Assembly (NCBI GenBank): GCA_040772085.1
Contig: JAXGYU010000001.1
Span: 744,001 to 808,000, forward strand
DNA: 64,000 bases
Reading direction: 5' to 3'
Origin: JAXGMV01 sp040772085
GTDB lineage: Bacteria; Chloroflexota; Anaerolineae; Anaerolineales; Anaerolineaceae
The first letter of the stretch is position 1; each line of letters begins with the position of its first letter. This document shows, in pieces, positions 41,501 to 50,101 of this stretch. The notes beneath the pieces are model-generated. The model saw only the letters and a program-made list of their open reading frames with translations, ran no database searches and was not told where the DNA came from. The position numbers and the translations under genes were made by a program.

Positions 41501-43809
41501 GGTACGCCGCCGGGAAACTGATTGGCCTGATGCTGCTCGCGTGGCTCAGTTGGCTGGGCGGGTCATTGCAGATACCGGTCACCCGAATGCAAATTACTGG
41601 CTGTTTCACGTTAATCGCCGGATTCAACTTCGTCATCCTGCTCTGGCGCAAGAGTGCCATTCTCACTTGGGTAAAGGAGAACAAACGCTTCCTGCTGAGG
41701 CTGGAAGCAGTGTCACTGGTGGCTTTCATCGTCTTCCTGCTGGTCCGGCTGGGCAACCCTGACCTCTGGCATCTTTACAAGGGCGGCGAAAAGCCGATGG
41801 ATTTCTCATACCTGAATGCCGTCATCAAAAGTACGGTCTATCCCCCCTACGACCCGTGGTTCGCGGGCGGCTATATCAACTATTACTATTACGGCTTTGT
41901 GATCTTCGGCACACTGATCAAATGGCTGGGCGTCATGCCCTCCATTGGCTATAACCTGCTTCTGGCTTCAGTCTTCAGTTTCGCCTCGGTCTTGGTATTC
42001 AGCCTGGTCTACCAGCTCTACACCAATCACTCGACAGGTCAGGAAAGCAAGGAGTCGTTAACCAAGGTTGCACCCATACACTTCAATCCGCTGCTGGTCG
42101 CTACCATCGCCGTATTCTTTGTCCTGATTATCGGCAATTTCGGGACTGTCAGGATGATCTGGCAGGGGTTCCAGCGCATGGTTCCTGAGTACCACCAGGA
42201 TGCCGGTGTACTGCAGCAAATCCTTTGGGCAGGGCAAGGATTTGCGAAAAGCTTTATTGACCCTGGCTTCGGTTACGCGCCGGGTGAATGGTACTGGAAC
42301 CCTTCGCGTGCCATCCCGGGGGATGTAATCACGGAATTCCCTGCATTCACCTTCCTATACGGTGACCCGCACGCGCACCTGATGGCACTCCCGATTACCA
42401 TCCTCGCCATCTATTGGGCTTTCTCTGTGGTGAGACGCAGATGGCAGGAAATGCCAGTTAAACGGCTGATGGTCGAGCTTGCCGCGCTAATTCTCGCTGG
42501 CGCCTGGATCATTGGCACGCTGATGCCGGCAAATACCTGGGATTTCTACACCTATACCGCCCTGGCTGCCTGCGTGATCGCCTATGCCTTGCTGATGTAC
42601 GGTCCGGCGTCGCTGACCACGTTCCGACGGGCGATGCTGGCTGCGGGAAGCATCATTCTACTTATTGTGCTTTCGAAGGTTTTGTTCCTACCTTTCAGCC
42701 AGTATTACGCGCAGGCTTATACAAAATTGAAGCTGTGGGATGGTCCCAAATCTCCCATGACCGATTTCCTCGTGCATTGGGGGTTCTTCCTGACCGTCAT
42801 CATTTCCTGGCTGATTTGGGAAACACGCAACTGGATGGAGACCACACGTCTGTCTGCGCTCAAGCGCTACAAGAACGCTTTGCCATGGCTGGGCTTCGCT
42901 CTTATCGCCTTCGTATTGGTCAGCCTGGCGCTGGTTATTTATGGAATCAATATTGCCTTTCTGGTAATTTTTGTTGGCATATGGATTGCCATGCTGCTAT
43001 TGCGAAGCAATCTGAGAGATGCTCAGCGGCTGGTGCTGTTCATGAGCGGTACCGCGCTGGCATTGATGCTGGTGGTTGAAATATTCGTCATGGTTGGTGA
43101 TATTGGCCGGATGAATACGGTCTTCAAGTTGTATCTGCAAGCCTGGGTGTTGCTTGGCATCAGCGCCGCGGCAGCGTTTGGCTGGCTGATCAACGCGGCC
43201 TGGACAGAATGGCAGCCTCGCATGCGGACACTATGGGTCAGTGCGATGATCCTCTTAGGCGCCGGTGTGATGCTGTTTCCTCTGCTGGCTGGCGCGGATA
43301 AAATCACAGACCGGATCGCGGCAGACGCGCCTCACACGCTGGATGGCATGGCGTACATGCCTTATGCCACGGCATACGAGGGTGCGAATATCTTCCGGCT
43401 GGACCAGGATTACAATGCGATCCGCTGGATGCAGGATAACATCGTCGGCTCTCCGGTGATCGTCGAAGCCAATGTGCCGGAATATCGCTGGGGCAATCGT
43501 TACACGATTTACACGGGGCTGCCCGGCGTTGTCGGCTGGAATTGGCACCAACGGCAGCAGCGCGCAGTGCTGCCTCCGACTGTTGTGACGGATAGGGTCG
43601 AACAAATCGGCGCGTTTTATATGACCACAGACCCTGATCAGGCTGTTGCCTTTTTGCGCAAATATAAAGTCAGCTATATCATCGTCGGATTGCTGGAGCG
43701 TGCACTTTATCCCGCTGAAAGCCTGGCGAAGTTTGACGCGTATAATGGCATTCATTGGGACGCGGTTTACACGCAAGATCAAACCATCATCTACAAGGTG
43801 AGGGAGTGA
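38566..43809 (+). CDS. Giant membrane protein: GT-C domain fused to a DUF2298 (YYY) domain
   Basis: The 1747-residue protein has two membrane halves. The N-terminal half is GT-C/PMT-like: after helix 1 the loop HLHPDERFLTMVTSG carries the acidic DE pair expected of GT-C catalytic loops, and about ten helices follow to residue 460. A beta-rich extracytoplasmic part spans about 460-940. The second half (about 950-1747) is DUF2298-like, with MDFSYLNAVIKSTVYPPYDP, GGYINYYYYGF (the YYY motif) and FTFLYGDPHAHLMALP. It is predicted to transfer sugars from polyprenyl carriers outside the membrane; that is inferred from the fold. It is followed by a second DUF2298 gene. Confidence 0.82.
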   Translation: MTTETTPSMQSEQPRSIARLFWLLLLIAVLAGGTALRFTGVNWDQGQHLHPDERFLTMVTSGISTRDAQNSYFDTSKSPLNPSNSGHGFYVYGTLPIFVVRYIGEALGMTGYDEITLVGRVVSAVVDVFTVLLVSVIALVLFRKHSLATIAAALSAFSVLQIQQAHFYTVDSFANFSLTLCLTFLAFIYREMDRKTAAGDVRLWNCITLYVLFGISLAMAAASKISYAPAAILLPLTLFVVLTKYGKLRDRESLKQAAVALLVAGGVTLIGFRIMMPYAFTGPGFFNILPSEKWLASMREISAMSAGDVDFPPALQWARRPLTFSLQNMVIWGMGIAWGVTAWISFIWMGWRIFRERWYVPLPIWAWTLFNFVMQSVNFTRSMRYQLPIYPSLAIIGAWGLIELFRYARRQDSAWLRKMATALAVATTVAVVGYTAWYAVAFTGIYQRPVTRVEASKWIYENVPTSLAITIETDNGTARQAIVYSNAFNLSTTSPMQMAFTVEENVTPVSLRLPYMLNSANPDLEKTVEVKLCADAQCNQVLTSGALRTTFSDVNAGRGSTYMFPFIGAPGLQAGVTYYIQTSMVEDGFSVRLYGTPELNLIGQQGERVLRLSELTSTITQSAPFENTFKVNYSGVLKEIKIGYGLDWLRSGQEKSLAVTLTDMIRGEVVDSTHLTSAMLPVNDPRGQPASAVFSGGKRLQADTVYRLMITLNDSDSQVALYGSRQALETTWDDKLPVNLYGYSAFDYNIGQYRSEIELEMYWDDNLDKLARLKNGLDQADYYFISSSRVWGSVVQIPERYPLSIAFYRGLMGCPEDKDLFSCYADAKPGMFTSQFGFELERVFQSEPCLWDMCLNSQYAEEAFNVYDHPKVFIFKKTEAYSPEKVATILDQVDLSGVVRPTPRQASDMGNTAKTLNFSESMWQKQTEGGTWSKLFDRADLINTQPLLAAFWWYLMLTILGIAMLPALCILFGNMLDRGYAAGKLIGLMLLAWLSWLGGSLQIPVTRMQITGCFTLIAGFNFVILLWRKSAILTWVKENKRFLLRLEAVSLVAFIVFLLVRLGNPDLWHLYKGGEKPMDFSYLNAVIKSTVYPPYDPWFAGGYINYYYYGFVIFGTLIKWLGVMPSIGYNLLLASVFSFASVLVFSLVYQLYTNHSTGQESKESLTKVAPIHFNPLLVATIAVFFVLIIGNFGTVRMIWQGFQRMVPEYHQDAGVLQQILWAGQGFAKSFIDPGFGYAPGEWYWNPSRAIPGDVITEFPAFTFLYGDPHAHLMALPITILAIYWAFSVVRRRWQEMPVKRLMVELAALILAGAWIIGTLMPANTWDFYTYTALAACVIAYALLMYGPASLTTFRRAMLAAGSIILLIVLSKVLFLPFSQYYAQAYTKLKLWDGPKSPMTDFLVHWGFFLTVIISWLIWETRNWMETTRLSALKRYKNALPWLGFALIAFVLVSLALVIYGINIAFLVIFVGIWIAMLLLRSNLRDAQRLVLFMSGTALALMLVVEIFVMVGDIGRMNTVFKLYLQAWVLLGISAAAAFGWLINAAWTEWQPRMRTLWVSAMILLGAGVMLFPLLAGADKITDRIAADAPHTLDGMAYMPYATAYEGANIFRLDQDYNAIRWMQDNIVGSPVIVEANVPEYRWGNRYTIYTGLPGVVGWNWHQRQQRAVLPPTVVTDRVEQIGAFYMTTDPDQAVAFLRKYKVSYIIVGLLERALYPAESLAKFDAYNGIHWDAVYTQDQTIIYKVRE

Positions 43810-43813
43810 CGCC

Positions 43814-46378
43814 TTGATTGGTTTCCTGCTCTGGACACTGTTATTGCTGGCTGGCGGAGTGATCGTCTCACCGCTGGTCATCAGTATGCTGTCGAAGCTG
43901 CCATCCAGAGGCGTCGGTTTTTCAAAAGCACTTTTCCTGACCCTATTCACTTATTTCTATTGGCTGCTTGGCAATCTGCGGCTGATCAACAACAGCACGG
44001 CCAGCCTCTGGTCTGTCTTCCTGGTATTGGCCGTACTGATATTGGCGCTAACATGGCGGTCATCATGGGCTGAACAGATCAAAAATTTTTATCGCGGTAA
44101 CTGGCGCTATATTCTGCGCAGTGAGCTGATTTTTATAGCGGGTTTCGGATTATTCGCATTCCTGCGCTCGTACAACCCATCTATCTCGGGCACAGAAAAG
44201 CCGATGGAGCTGGCATTCATTAATGCCATCATGGCATCACCAGCTATGCCGCCGAACGATCCCTGGCTCTCAGGATACGCGATCTCCTATTACTATATGG
44301 GGTACCTGACTTCGGCGATGCTGGCGATGATGACCGGTATCGCGGGCAGCCTGGCATTCAATCTGACGTTGGCGATGACCTTCGGGCTGGTCTGCCAGAC
44401 CTCGTATGAGCTGCTCTTCAATCTGCTCGAGATCCGCCGCGGCATTACAAGCGAGGGCAAGATTGCATCGAGAAAGCATAATGGGCTGCTGGCTCTGCTG
44501 GCACCATTTTTCATTCTCATTGTGAGTAACGCGGAAGGATTTCTGGAAAGTCTGCACGCCAAAGGCTTGTTCTGGACAAAACTGAACGGCCAGTGGGTCT
44601 CACCTTTCTGGACCTGGTTAAAAATCCTTGAACTGGATTCGCCTCCCTCCGAACCGTTAAGCTGGCTGCCGCACCGCGCCGGCGGTATCTGGTGGTGGCG
44701 CGCCTCCCGCGTCCTGGCTGACTACAATCAGCAAGGCGGTCGCATCGAAGTGATCGATGAGTTTCCTTTTTTCTCGTACCTCTTAGGAGACCTGCACCCG
44801 CACGTGCTCAGCACCCCGGTCATTCTATGCGTGCTGGGCATCTTATTAAATCTCTACCTGCTCTTTGGACAGGAGAAAATCGCGGGTTTTGGTCTGACCA
44901 CCTTTATCAGACAACGGGTGAGGGGCGAGTCTGACACCCTGCCGGCAGCAGCATTCCGCTATCCTGTGGTTTACTTCTTCACGCTGGTGCTTGGCAGTCT
45001 GTTTTTCATGAATTCGTGGGACTTCCCGATCTACATCGTGACCGCGGCGATAGTCCTGACGGCCTCACAACTGCAAAATGACAAGCCTGATAGTTCATTG
45101 CTATGGCAATTTATTGAGTGGGCTGTTGTATTGGTTTTTATTGGTGTGGTCCTGTATTGGCCGTTCTATCTTACCTTCGCTTCACAGGCAGGCGGATTTC
45201 TGCCGAGCCTGGGCTTGTTTACGCGCGGGACGCATTTGTGGATCATGTTCCTGCCACTGTTTTTCTTCCTTGCTGTTTTTCTGATAAACCAATCGGTAAA
45301 ACCCGATGCCCGACAATCAATAATATCTGGCATCAAGTTTTCGACCTTACTAATATTCGGACTTTGGTCTGGTAGTTATCTGATTGGTTACCTGCTCATG
45401 CTTGCCGGTCAGGTCTTGCCTGGGGACAGCCGTGCCGCAGGTGCGTTGAGCATGCTGGTGAACAGTGTGCATCAGGCGCCGGACATGCTGACCCTGCTCA
45501 AATCATCTTTCCTGGACCGGCTGTCCTCGCCTGGCGCGTGGATTACGCTATGGCTGTTCATAACAATGGTCTTCAGCTCAATCTTTGCGATCAACCACAA
45601 ATTCACCGAGCAGAAGGAAGAGCGACTGCTACCGCAGCAACACAGGGGTTCGGCTGACCTGTTCATACTCCTGCTCGCGCTGGCCGCGTTAGGATTAATC
45701 CTCGTGCCTGAATTCATCTACCTGCGCGATTTCTTCGGCAATCGGATGAATACCATCTTCAAGTTTTACTATCAGGCCTGGGTCATGCTAGCGCTCATCA
45801 GCGCTTACTGCTTCACGCTGATTCTGAAGTCTGCCAAACCGATCGGGGTAAAAAGTGCTGCTGTCCTCCTCTCGGTTGCAATTCTGCTGATATCTCTGTT
45901 TTATCCATTCTTCAACCTGAGCAATCTCTTGAAAGGCGAGATTGTCGGACTGGATGGGGCTGCGAATTTTGAGCGTTATAACCCTGGCGATTATCTGGCC
46001 ATCTCATGGCTGAGAGAGACAAAAGCGACTGGGACGATCAGCGAAGCCGTTGGCGGTCAATATTCGGAGTATGCGCGGGTCGCGACCTGGACAGGCATGC
46101 CCACTGTTCTCGGATGGCCGGGGCATGAGTCCCAATGGCGCGGCGGCGGGAAAGAGATGGGTTCACGGGAAGCTGATATCAGGAAGCTTTATGAATCGGC
46201 AGGCTGGAATGAAGCTTCTGCCATTGCCAAACAGTATGGCATAGACTATATCTATGTCGGCGGACTTGAGCTGACAACCTATCAGGTCAGCGAAGCGAAA
46301 TTCTCGTTGAATTTACCGCTGGTTTATGATCGGGAAGGTGTGAGAATATATCAGGTGACAGAAGACGCCTTGCCATGA
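43814..46378 (+). CDS. DUF2298 (YYY-domain) membrane protein
   Basis: The 854-residue protein has about 18 membrane helices and the family motifs MELAFINAIMASPAMPPNDP, GYAISYYYMGYL and FPFFSYLLGDLHPHVLSTPV. It is related to the second half of the upstream protein, so the pair probably arose by duplication. The family is described mainly in Chloroflexota and archaea and is not biochemically defined; GT-C-like polyprenyl-sugar transfer is an inference. It starts with TTG at 43814 (GGGAG upstream); its end overlaps the next gene by 4 bp. Confidence 0.82.
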   Translation: MIGFLLWTLLLLAGGVIVSPLVISMLSKLPSRGVGFSKALFLTLFTYFYWLLGNLRLINNSTASLWSVFLVLAVLILALTWRSSWAEQIKNFYRGNWRYILRSELIFIAGFGLFAFLRSYNPSISGTEKPMELAFINAIMASPAMPPNDPWLSGYAISYYYMGYLTSAMLAMMTGIAGSLAFNLTLAMTFGLVCQTSYELLFNLLEIRRGITSEGKIASRKHNGLLALLAPFFILIVSNAEGFLESLHAKGLFWTKLNGQWVSPFWTWLKILELDSPPSEPLSWLPHRAGGIWWWRASRVLADYNQQGGRIEVIDEFPFFSYLLGDLHPHVLSTPVILCVLGILLNLYLLFGQEKIAGFGLTTFIRQRVRGESDTLPAAAFRYPVVYFFTLVLGSLFFMNSWDFPIYIVTAAIVLTASQLQNDKPDSSLLWQFIEWAVVLVFIGVVLYWPFYLTFASQAGGFLPSLGLFTRGTHLWIMFLPLFFFLAVFLINQSVKPDARQSIISGIKFSTLLIFGLWSGSYLIGYLLMLAGQVLPGDSRAAGALSMLVNSVHQAPDMLTLLKSSFLDRLSSPGAWITLWLFITMVFSSIFAINHKFTEQKEERLLPQQHRGSADLFILLLALAALGLILVPEFIYLRDFFGNRMNTIFKFYYQAWVMLALISAYCFTLILKSAKPIGVKSAAVLLSVAILLISLFYPFFNLSNLLKGEIVGLDGAANFERYNPGDYLAISWLRETKATGTISEAVGGQYSEYARVATWTGMPTVLGWPGHESQWRGGGKEMGSREADIRKLYESAGWNEASAIAKQYGIDYIYVGGLELTTYQVSEAKFSLNLPLVYDREGVRIYQVTEDALP

Positions 46379-48066
46379 GAATTCAGAATCCATCATCCAT
46401 CTTCAGAGTTAGCGCGATCGTCATGATCCTGCTGCTGGCTGCGATTATCAGGTTGAATAACCTGAGTTTTCTGCCGCTGAATGACAGCGAGGCTGCCAAT
46501 GCGATTCAGGCGTCGGAGCTTTTCCGGCAGGTTGAAAACAAAACCTTCAATCAACCGCAGCCAATCTATACCTTGTTAACCGGGGCTCTGTTCACTGTCA
46601 CGGATGATACCAATTTCTTTGCCCGGTTGATTCCGGCTTTAGCTGGAATCATCATCGTTTTGCTCCCGCTGCTCCATTTGAAGGAAATGGGACATTGGCA
46701 AGGGTTGTTGCTGGCTTTCTTTCTGGCAATTGACCCACTGTCCGCAGCTTTATCCCGGACTGCATCCGGGGATATCTTGGCGCTGCTATTCACACTCTTG
46801 TATGGCATTACGGTAATGCGACGAAATGCCATCTGGAGTGGCATATTAGCCGTGCTGCTGCTGCTCTCTGGCCCCTTCGCCTGGTTCAGCCTGACAATCC
46901 TGCTGATCAGCGGGGTCATTCTATACTTTTTCACCGGCACAACAAGTTCTGAACTCATAAAACCATTATTTGAAAGATCCAGAGAAAATATTGCGAGGCG
47001 TGAGGGCTGGCTGGCGTTCCTTGTCACTCTTGTCGCGCTGGGTACAGGCTTCATGGTGCTCAGCGGCACCTGGCAAGCGGCTGCCGGCAGCATGATCGCC
47101 TTCTTTGATGGATTCCTGTTTCAGCCTGGTGTCCCGCTGGGAACCTGGCTGCTGTACCTGCTGCCTTTCATCGCGCTGCCTATCACTTTGTTGGTTATTC
47201 TCGTGCTGTTTAATTTCACGAGACCAACGCCGTTATTACGTATTGCCGCGGTCATGGCTGCTGTCATAACCGCTCTGTTGATCATGTACGCTGGTCGTCA
47301 AATCCCTTACGCGGTGTGGTTCGCTCTGCCCGTCTATCTGGCAGCCGCTATGAATTTGCCGCAGGATCTGTACCAGGAAAATGAGAACCGGCTTTCCTAT
47401 CTGATTGGCAGCCTGATCGTATTTTGTCTGCTGGTTTTCATCTATCTCGATGCTAACGCCTTGCTGAAACTGGCAACGCCGATGAATACCGTGCATCTCG
47501 TAGCGCTGGTCGGCGGTTTGGTGCTAATCGCTGTGGTCATTGTGCTGGTGCTATGGGGATGGAGCGTGCGGCTCGGTGAAACGATCGCCGCGGTGAGTCT
47601 GCTTTGCGTCATGACCCTTTGGTCAATGTCTATGAGTTTCTCCCTGGCCGGCACAAGGCAGAACGCGGTTCCGGAAGTGGCGTATGGCAATGTCATCAGG
47701 GATCAATTCCTGCTGGATCAGACCCTGCGACGATTGTCCAATTCATCCGCCAGATCTGAAACGGAGATGCGGATGCTTGTTATTGGCAAAATCCGTCCGT
47801 CCCTGCAGTGGTATCTGCGTGATTTCGTGAATGTTGTCAACGCTGATACTCCGGCGCCAAACATCAGCACGCCCGTCGTGATTACGGACATGGCTACAAA
47901 CGTCAATGTCAGCAATAATTATCGCGGACAGGATTTCTTATGGAGTTCCACGCCCGCCACACCGATAAGATTGCTCGAATGGGCGCGATGGTTTATAAAA
48001 ACTGAACTTACGACCAACACAGATGGATATTTGCTTTGGGCAAATGTCAGTCTATTCCCACAATAA
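46375..48066 (+). CDS. GT-C-like membrane protein of the same cluster
   Basis: The 563-residue protein has about 12-13 membrane helices. The first loop NNLSFLPLNDSEAANAIQAS (about 23-42) resembles the acidic loop of GT-C enzymes, and the sequence DDTNFFARLIPALAG is PMT-like. The C-terminal 90 residues are extracytoplasmic and beta-prone. It overlaps the DUF2298 gene by 4 bp and precedes cmk. A glycosyltransferase or accessory role is likely; the substrate is unknown. Confidence 0.68.
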   Translation: MRIQNPSSIFRVSAIVMILLLAAIIRLNNLSFLPLNDSEAANAIQASELFRQVENKTFNQPQPIYTLLTGALFTVTDDTNFFARLIPALAGIIIVLLPLLHLKEMGHWQGLLLAFFLAIDPLSAALSRTASGDILALLFTLLYGITVMRRNAIWSGILAVLLLLSGPFAWFSLTILLISGVILYFFTGTTSSELIKPLFERSRENIARREGWLAFLVTLVALGTGFMVLSGTWQAAAGSMIAFFDGFLFQPGVPLGTWLLYLLPFIALPITLLVILVLFNFTRPTPLLRIAAVMAAVITALLIMYAGRQIPYAVWFALPVYLAAAMNLPQDLYQENENRLSYLIGSLIVFCLLVFIYLDANALLKLATPMNTVHLVALVGGLVLIAVVIVLVLWGWSVRLGETIAAVSLLCVMTLWSMSMSFSLAGTRQNAVPEVAYGNVIRDQFLLDQTLRRLSNSSARSETEMRMLVIGKIRPSLQWYLRDFVNVVNADTPAPNISTPVVITDMATNVNVSNNYRGQDFLWSSTPATPIRLLEWARWFIKTELTTNTDGYLLWANVSLFPQ

Positions 48067-48076
48067 CCGGAGCTTT

Positions 48077-48757
48077 ATGAAACCACAGGTCATCGCCATT
48101 GACGGTCCCGCTGCCTCAGGCAAAACAACGCTGGCTGATCTCTTAGCCGCCGAATTGCACTACCTTTACCTTGATACGGGAATAATGTACCGCGCGGTCA
48201 CTCTCGCGGCTCTCTCTCAGAAACTCGACCTTGATAATGAGCAGTGGATTACACAATTGGCTGAGACGGTGAAAATTAATGTAAAACCTCCAACTCGTTG
48301 TGATGGCAGAAAGTATGACGTCGAACTGGACGGCGAGGACGTGACCTGGCTGATTCGCACCGCGGAAGTGGACGCGAACGTATCAAAGGTCAGCGCGTAT
48401 CCCGGTGTCAGGACTGCTATGACCGAGCAGCAGCGGACGATAGCCAAAGCTGGACGGATCATTTTAGCCGGCCGAGATATTGGCACTGTCGTACTGCCCG
48501 ATGCGGATTTGAAAATTTATCTTGACGCCAGCGCCAAAGCCCGCGCGGAACGCCGCTGGCTCGAATTGAAGCAGCGCGGGATAGACGCTGACCTGGACGA
48601 GATTTACCAAGGGATGATTGCGCGTGACAACTACGACAGCATGCGCGCTATCGCGCCGCTGAAACCAGCCGATGACGCTATCATTATTGATACGGATAAC
48701 AAATCGGTTGAGCAGGTTTTTCAGGAAATTATGAAGCTGATCGAGGTGAGTGAGTAA
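48077..48757 (+). CDS. cmk: Cytidylate kinase
   Basis: The 226-residue enzyme converts CMP/dCMP to CDP/dCDP. It starts with VIAIDGPAASGKTTLADLLA (P-loop at about 7-18), then YLDTGIMYRAVTL, and has the lid and CMP-binding block GRDIGTVVLPDADLKIYLDA. GGAG 4 bp before the ATG at 48077 supports this start; the longer frame from 48023 overlaps the upstream gene. Two bases separate its stop from the next gene. Confidence 0.95.
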   Translation: MKPQVIAIDGPAASGKTTLADLLAAELHYLYLDTGIMYRAVTLAALSQKLDLDNEQWITQLAETVKINVKPPTRCDGRKYDVELDGEDVTWLIRTAEVDANVSKVSAYPGVRTAMTEQQRTIAKAGRIILAGRDIGTVVLPDADLKIYLDASAKARAERRWLELKQRGIDADLDEIYQGMIARDNYDSMRAIAPLKPADDAIIIDTDNKSVEQVFQEIMKLIEVSE

Positions 48758-48759
48758 TC

Positions 48760-50094
48760 ATGTGCGACACAATGGTAGTGCCTGCCAGTTTTACCGCGAA
48801 TGGTCACGTATTTTTTGCCAAAAATAGTGACCGTCACCCAAACGAAGCCCAGTACATTCAGACTCTGCCGGCAATGGATCACCCTGCGGGCAGCCGCGTC
48901 ACCTGCACCTATATCGACATTCCGCAGGTGGAGCATACCTATAAGGTCCTGCTCTCCCGGCCATTCTGGATGTGGGGATGTGAGATGGGCGCTAACGAAA
49001 ATGGCGTCGTCATCGGCAATGAGGCCGTGTTCACCAGAGTGCCTTATGAAAAGAAAGGCGGCCTGCTGGGCATGGACCTGATCCGGCTGGCGCTGGAACG
49101 CGCCGAAGATGCCGAAGCAGCGGTAGGGATCATCATCCGCTTGCTCGAGGAATTCGGTCAGGGGGGTAACGCGGGTCACGGACATCCTTTCTACTATCAC
49201 AACAGTTTCATGATCGTTGATCCGCGCTCCGCTTGGGTTCTTGAAACTGCCGGGAAGCATTGGGCGGCGAAGAAAATTACTGGCATTTATGCCATTTCAA
49301 ACGCACTGACAATCAGCAATGACTACGACCTGGCGTCCAATGAACTGGTTGTTAACGCGCTGGAAAAGGGGTGGACGAAATCTAAGGAGAGCTTTGATTT
49401 TGCCAAAGATTATTCGGATAAGATCTACACAAAATTCAGCGCCGCGCATTATCGAAGAGGCTGCGCGATGGACACGTTGCAAAACGCGAAATCTGCCATC
49501 GATCTGCGAAATATGTTTGCCGCCTTGCGCTCGCATGGTATGACCAGTCAGGCATACAAACCTGAGCGCGGTCTGACCGGTGCCACAGTCTGCATGCACG
49601 CTGGCTTTGGTCCGATACGCGAGAGTCAGTCCGTCGCTTCCATGGTGGCGGATATCAGCCCGCAGGGAATCACGTTCTGGCTGACCGGTACTTCCGCGCC
49701 TTGCACGAGCATTTTCAAGCCCGTCTGGCTGGAAGCCGGCTGTCCTGAAGAAGCTATCTTGCCGCAGGGCAAGTATGACCGCGTCTCGAGTTTCTGGCAG
49801 CACGAACTTGTGCATCGCTCATTGTTGAAAAATTATTCGCGCACCTATGAGAAGGTAAAAAGCGCATTGGCTGAACTGGAGGAGAAATTTATAATTAATT
49901 CGGCTGGCGTGGAGAAAGAAACAACTGAGGCGAAATATGAGTTTACCCGTCAGGCGTTTCTTGAATCCCTGCAGCTCGACCGGGAACTGTTCGCGTTGTT
50001 ACAGCGCGAGAAAACGCCGCCAACGGGTTATCTTTACCAGCAAGCCTGGAAAAAATTCAATCAGGAAGCCGAGATCGATCGTCTGATCAACTGA
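48760..50094 (+). CDS. C69-family / secernin-like dipeptidase
   Basis: The 444-residue N-terminal nucleophile hydrolase begins MCDTMVVPASFTANGHVFFAKNSDRHPNEAQ. Cys2 is the expected nucleophile after removal of Met1, and NSDR is the conserved pocket motif. GCEMGANENGVVIGNEAVFT and HNSFMIVDPRSAWVLETAG follow the secernin pattern. These enzymes cleave dipeptides or amides; the substrate is not known. No signal peptide is visible. It lies 2 bp after cmk and 7 bp before the histidine-kinase-like gene. Confidence 0.9.
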   Translation: MCDTMVVPASFTANGHVFFAKNSDRHPNEAQYIQTLPAMDHPAGSRVTCTYIDIPQVEHTYKVLLSRPFWMWGCEMGANENGVVIGNEAVFTRVPYEKKGGLLGMDLIRLALERAEDAEAAVGIIIRLLEEFGQGGNAGHGHPFYYHNSFMIVDPRSAWVLETAGKHWAAKKITGIYAISNALTISNDYDLASNELVVNALEKGWTKSKESFDFAKDYSDKIYTKFSAAHYRRGCAMDTLQNAKSAIDLRNMFAALRSHGMTSQAYKPERGLTGATVCMHAGFGPIRESQSVASMVADISPQGITFWLTGTSAPCTSIFKPVWLEAGCPEEAILPQGKYDRVSSFWQHELVHRSLLKNYSRTYEKVKSALAELEEKFIINSAGVEKETTEAKYEFTRQAFLESLQLDRELFALLQREKTPPTGYLYQQAWKKFNQEAEIDRLIN

Positions 50095-50101
50095 CAATCA
50101 C

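Noticed and set aside
48760..50094. Bile salt hydrolase or penicillin acylase (choloylglycine hydrolase family)
   Set aside because: The N-terminal MCDTMV and NSDRHPNEAQ patterns fit C69/secernin better than the choloylglycine hydrolase group.
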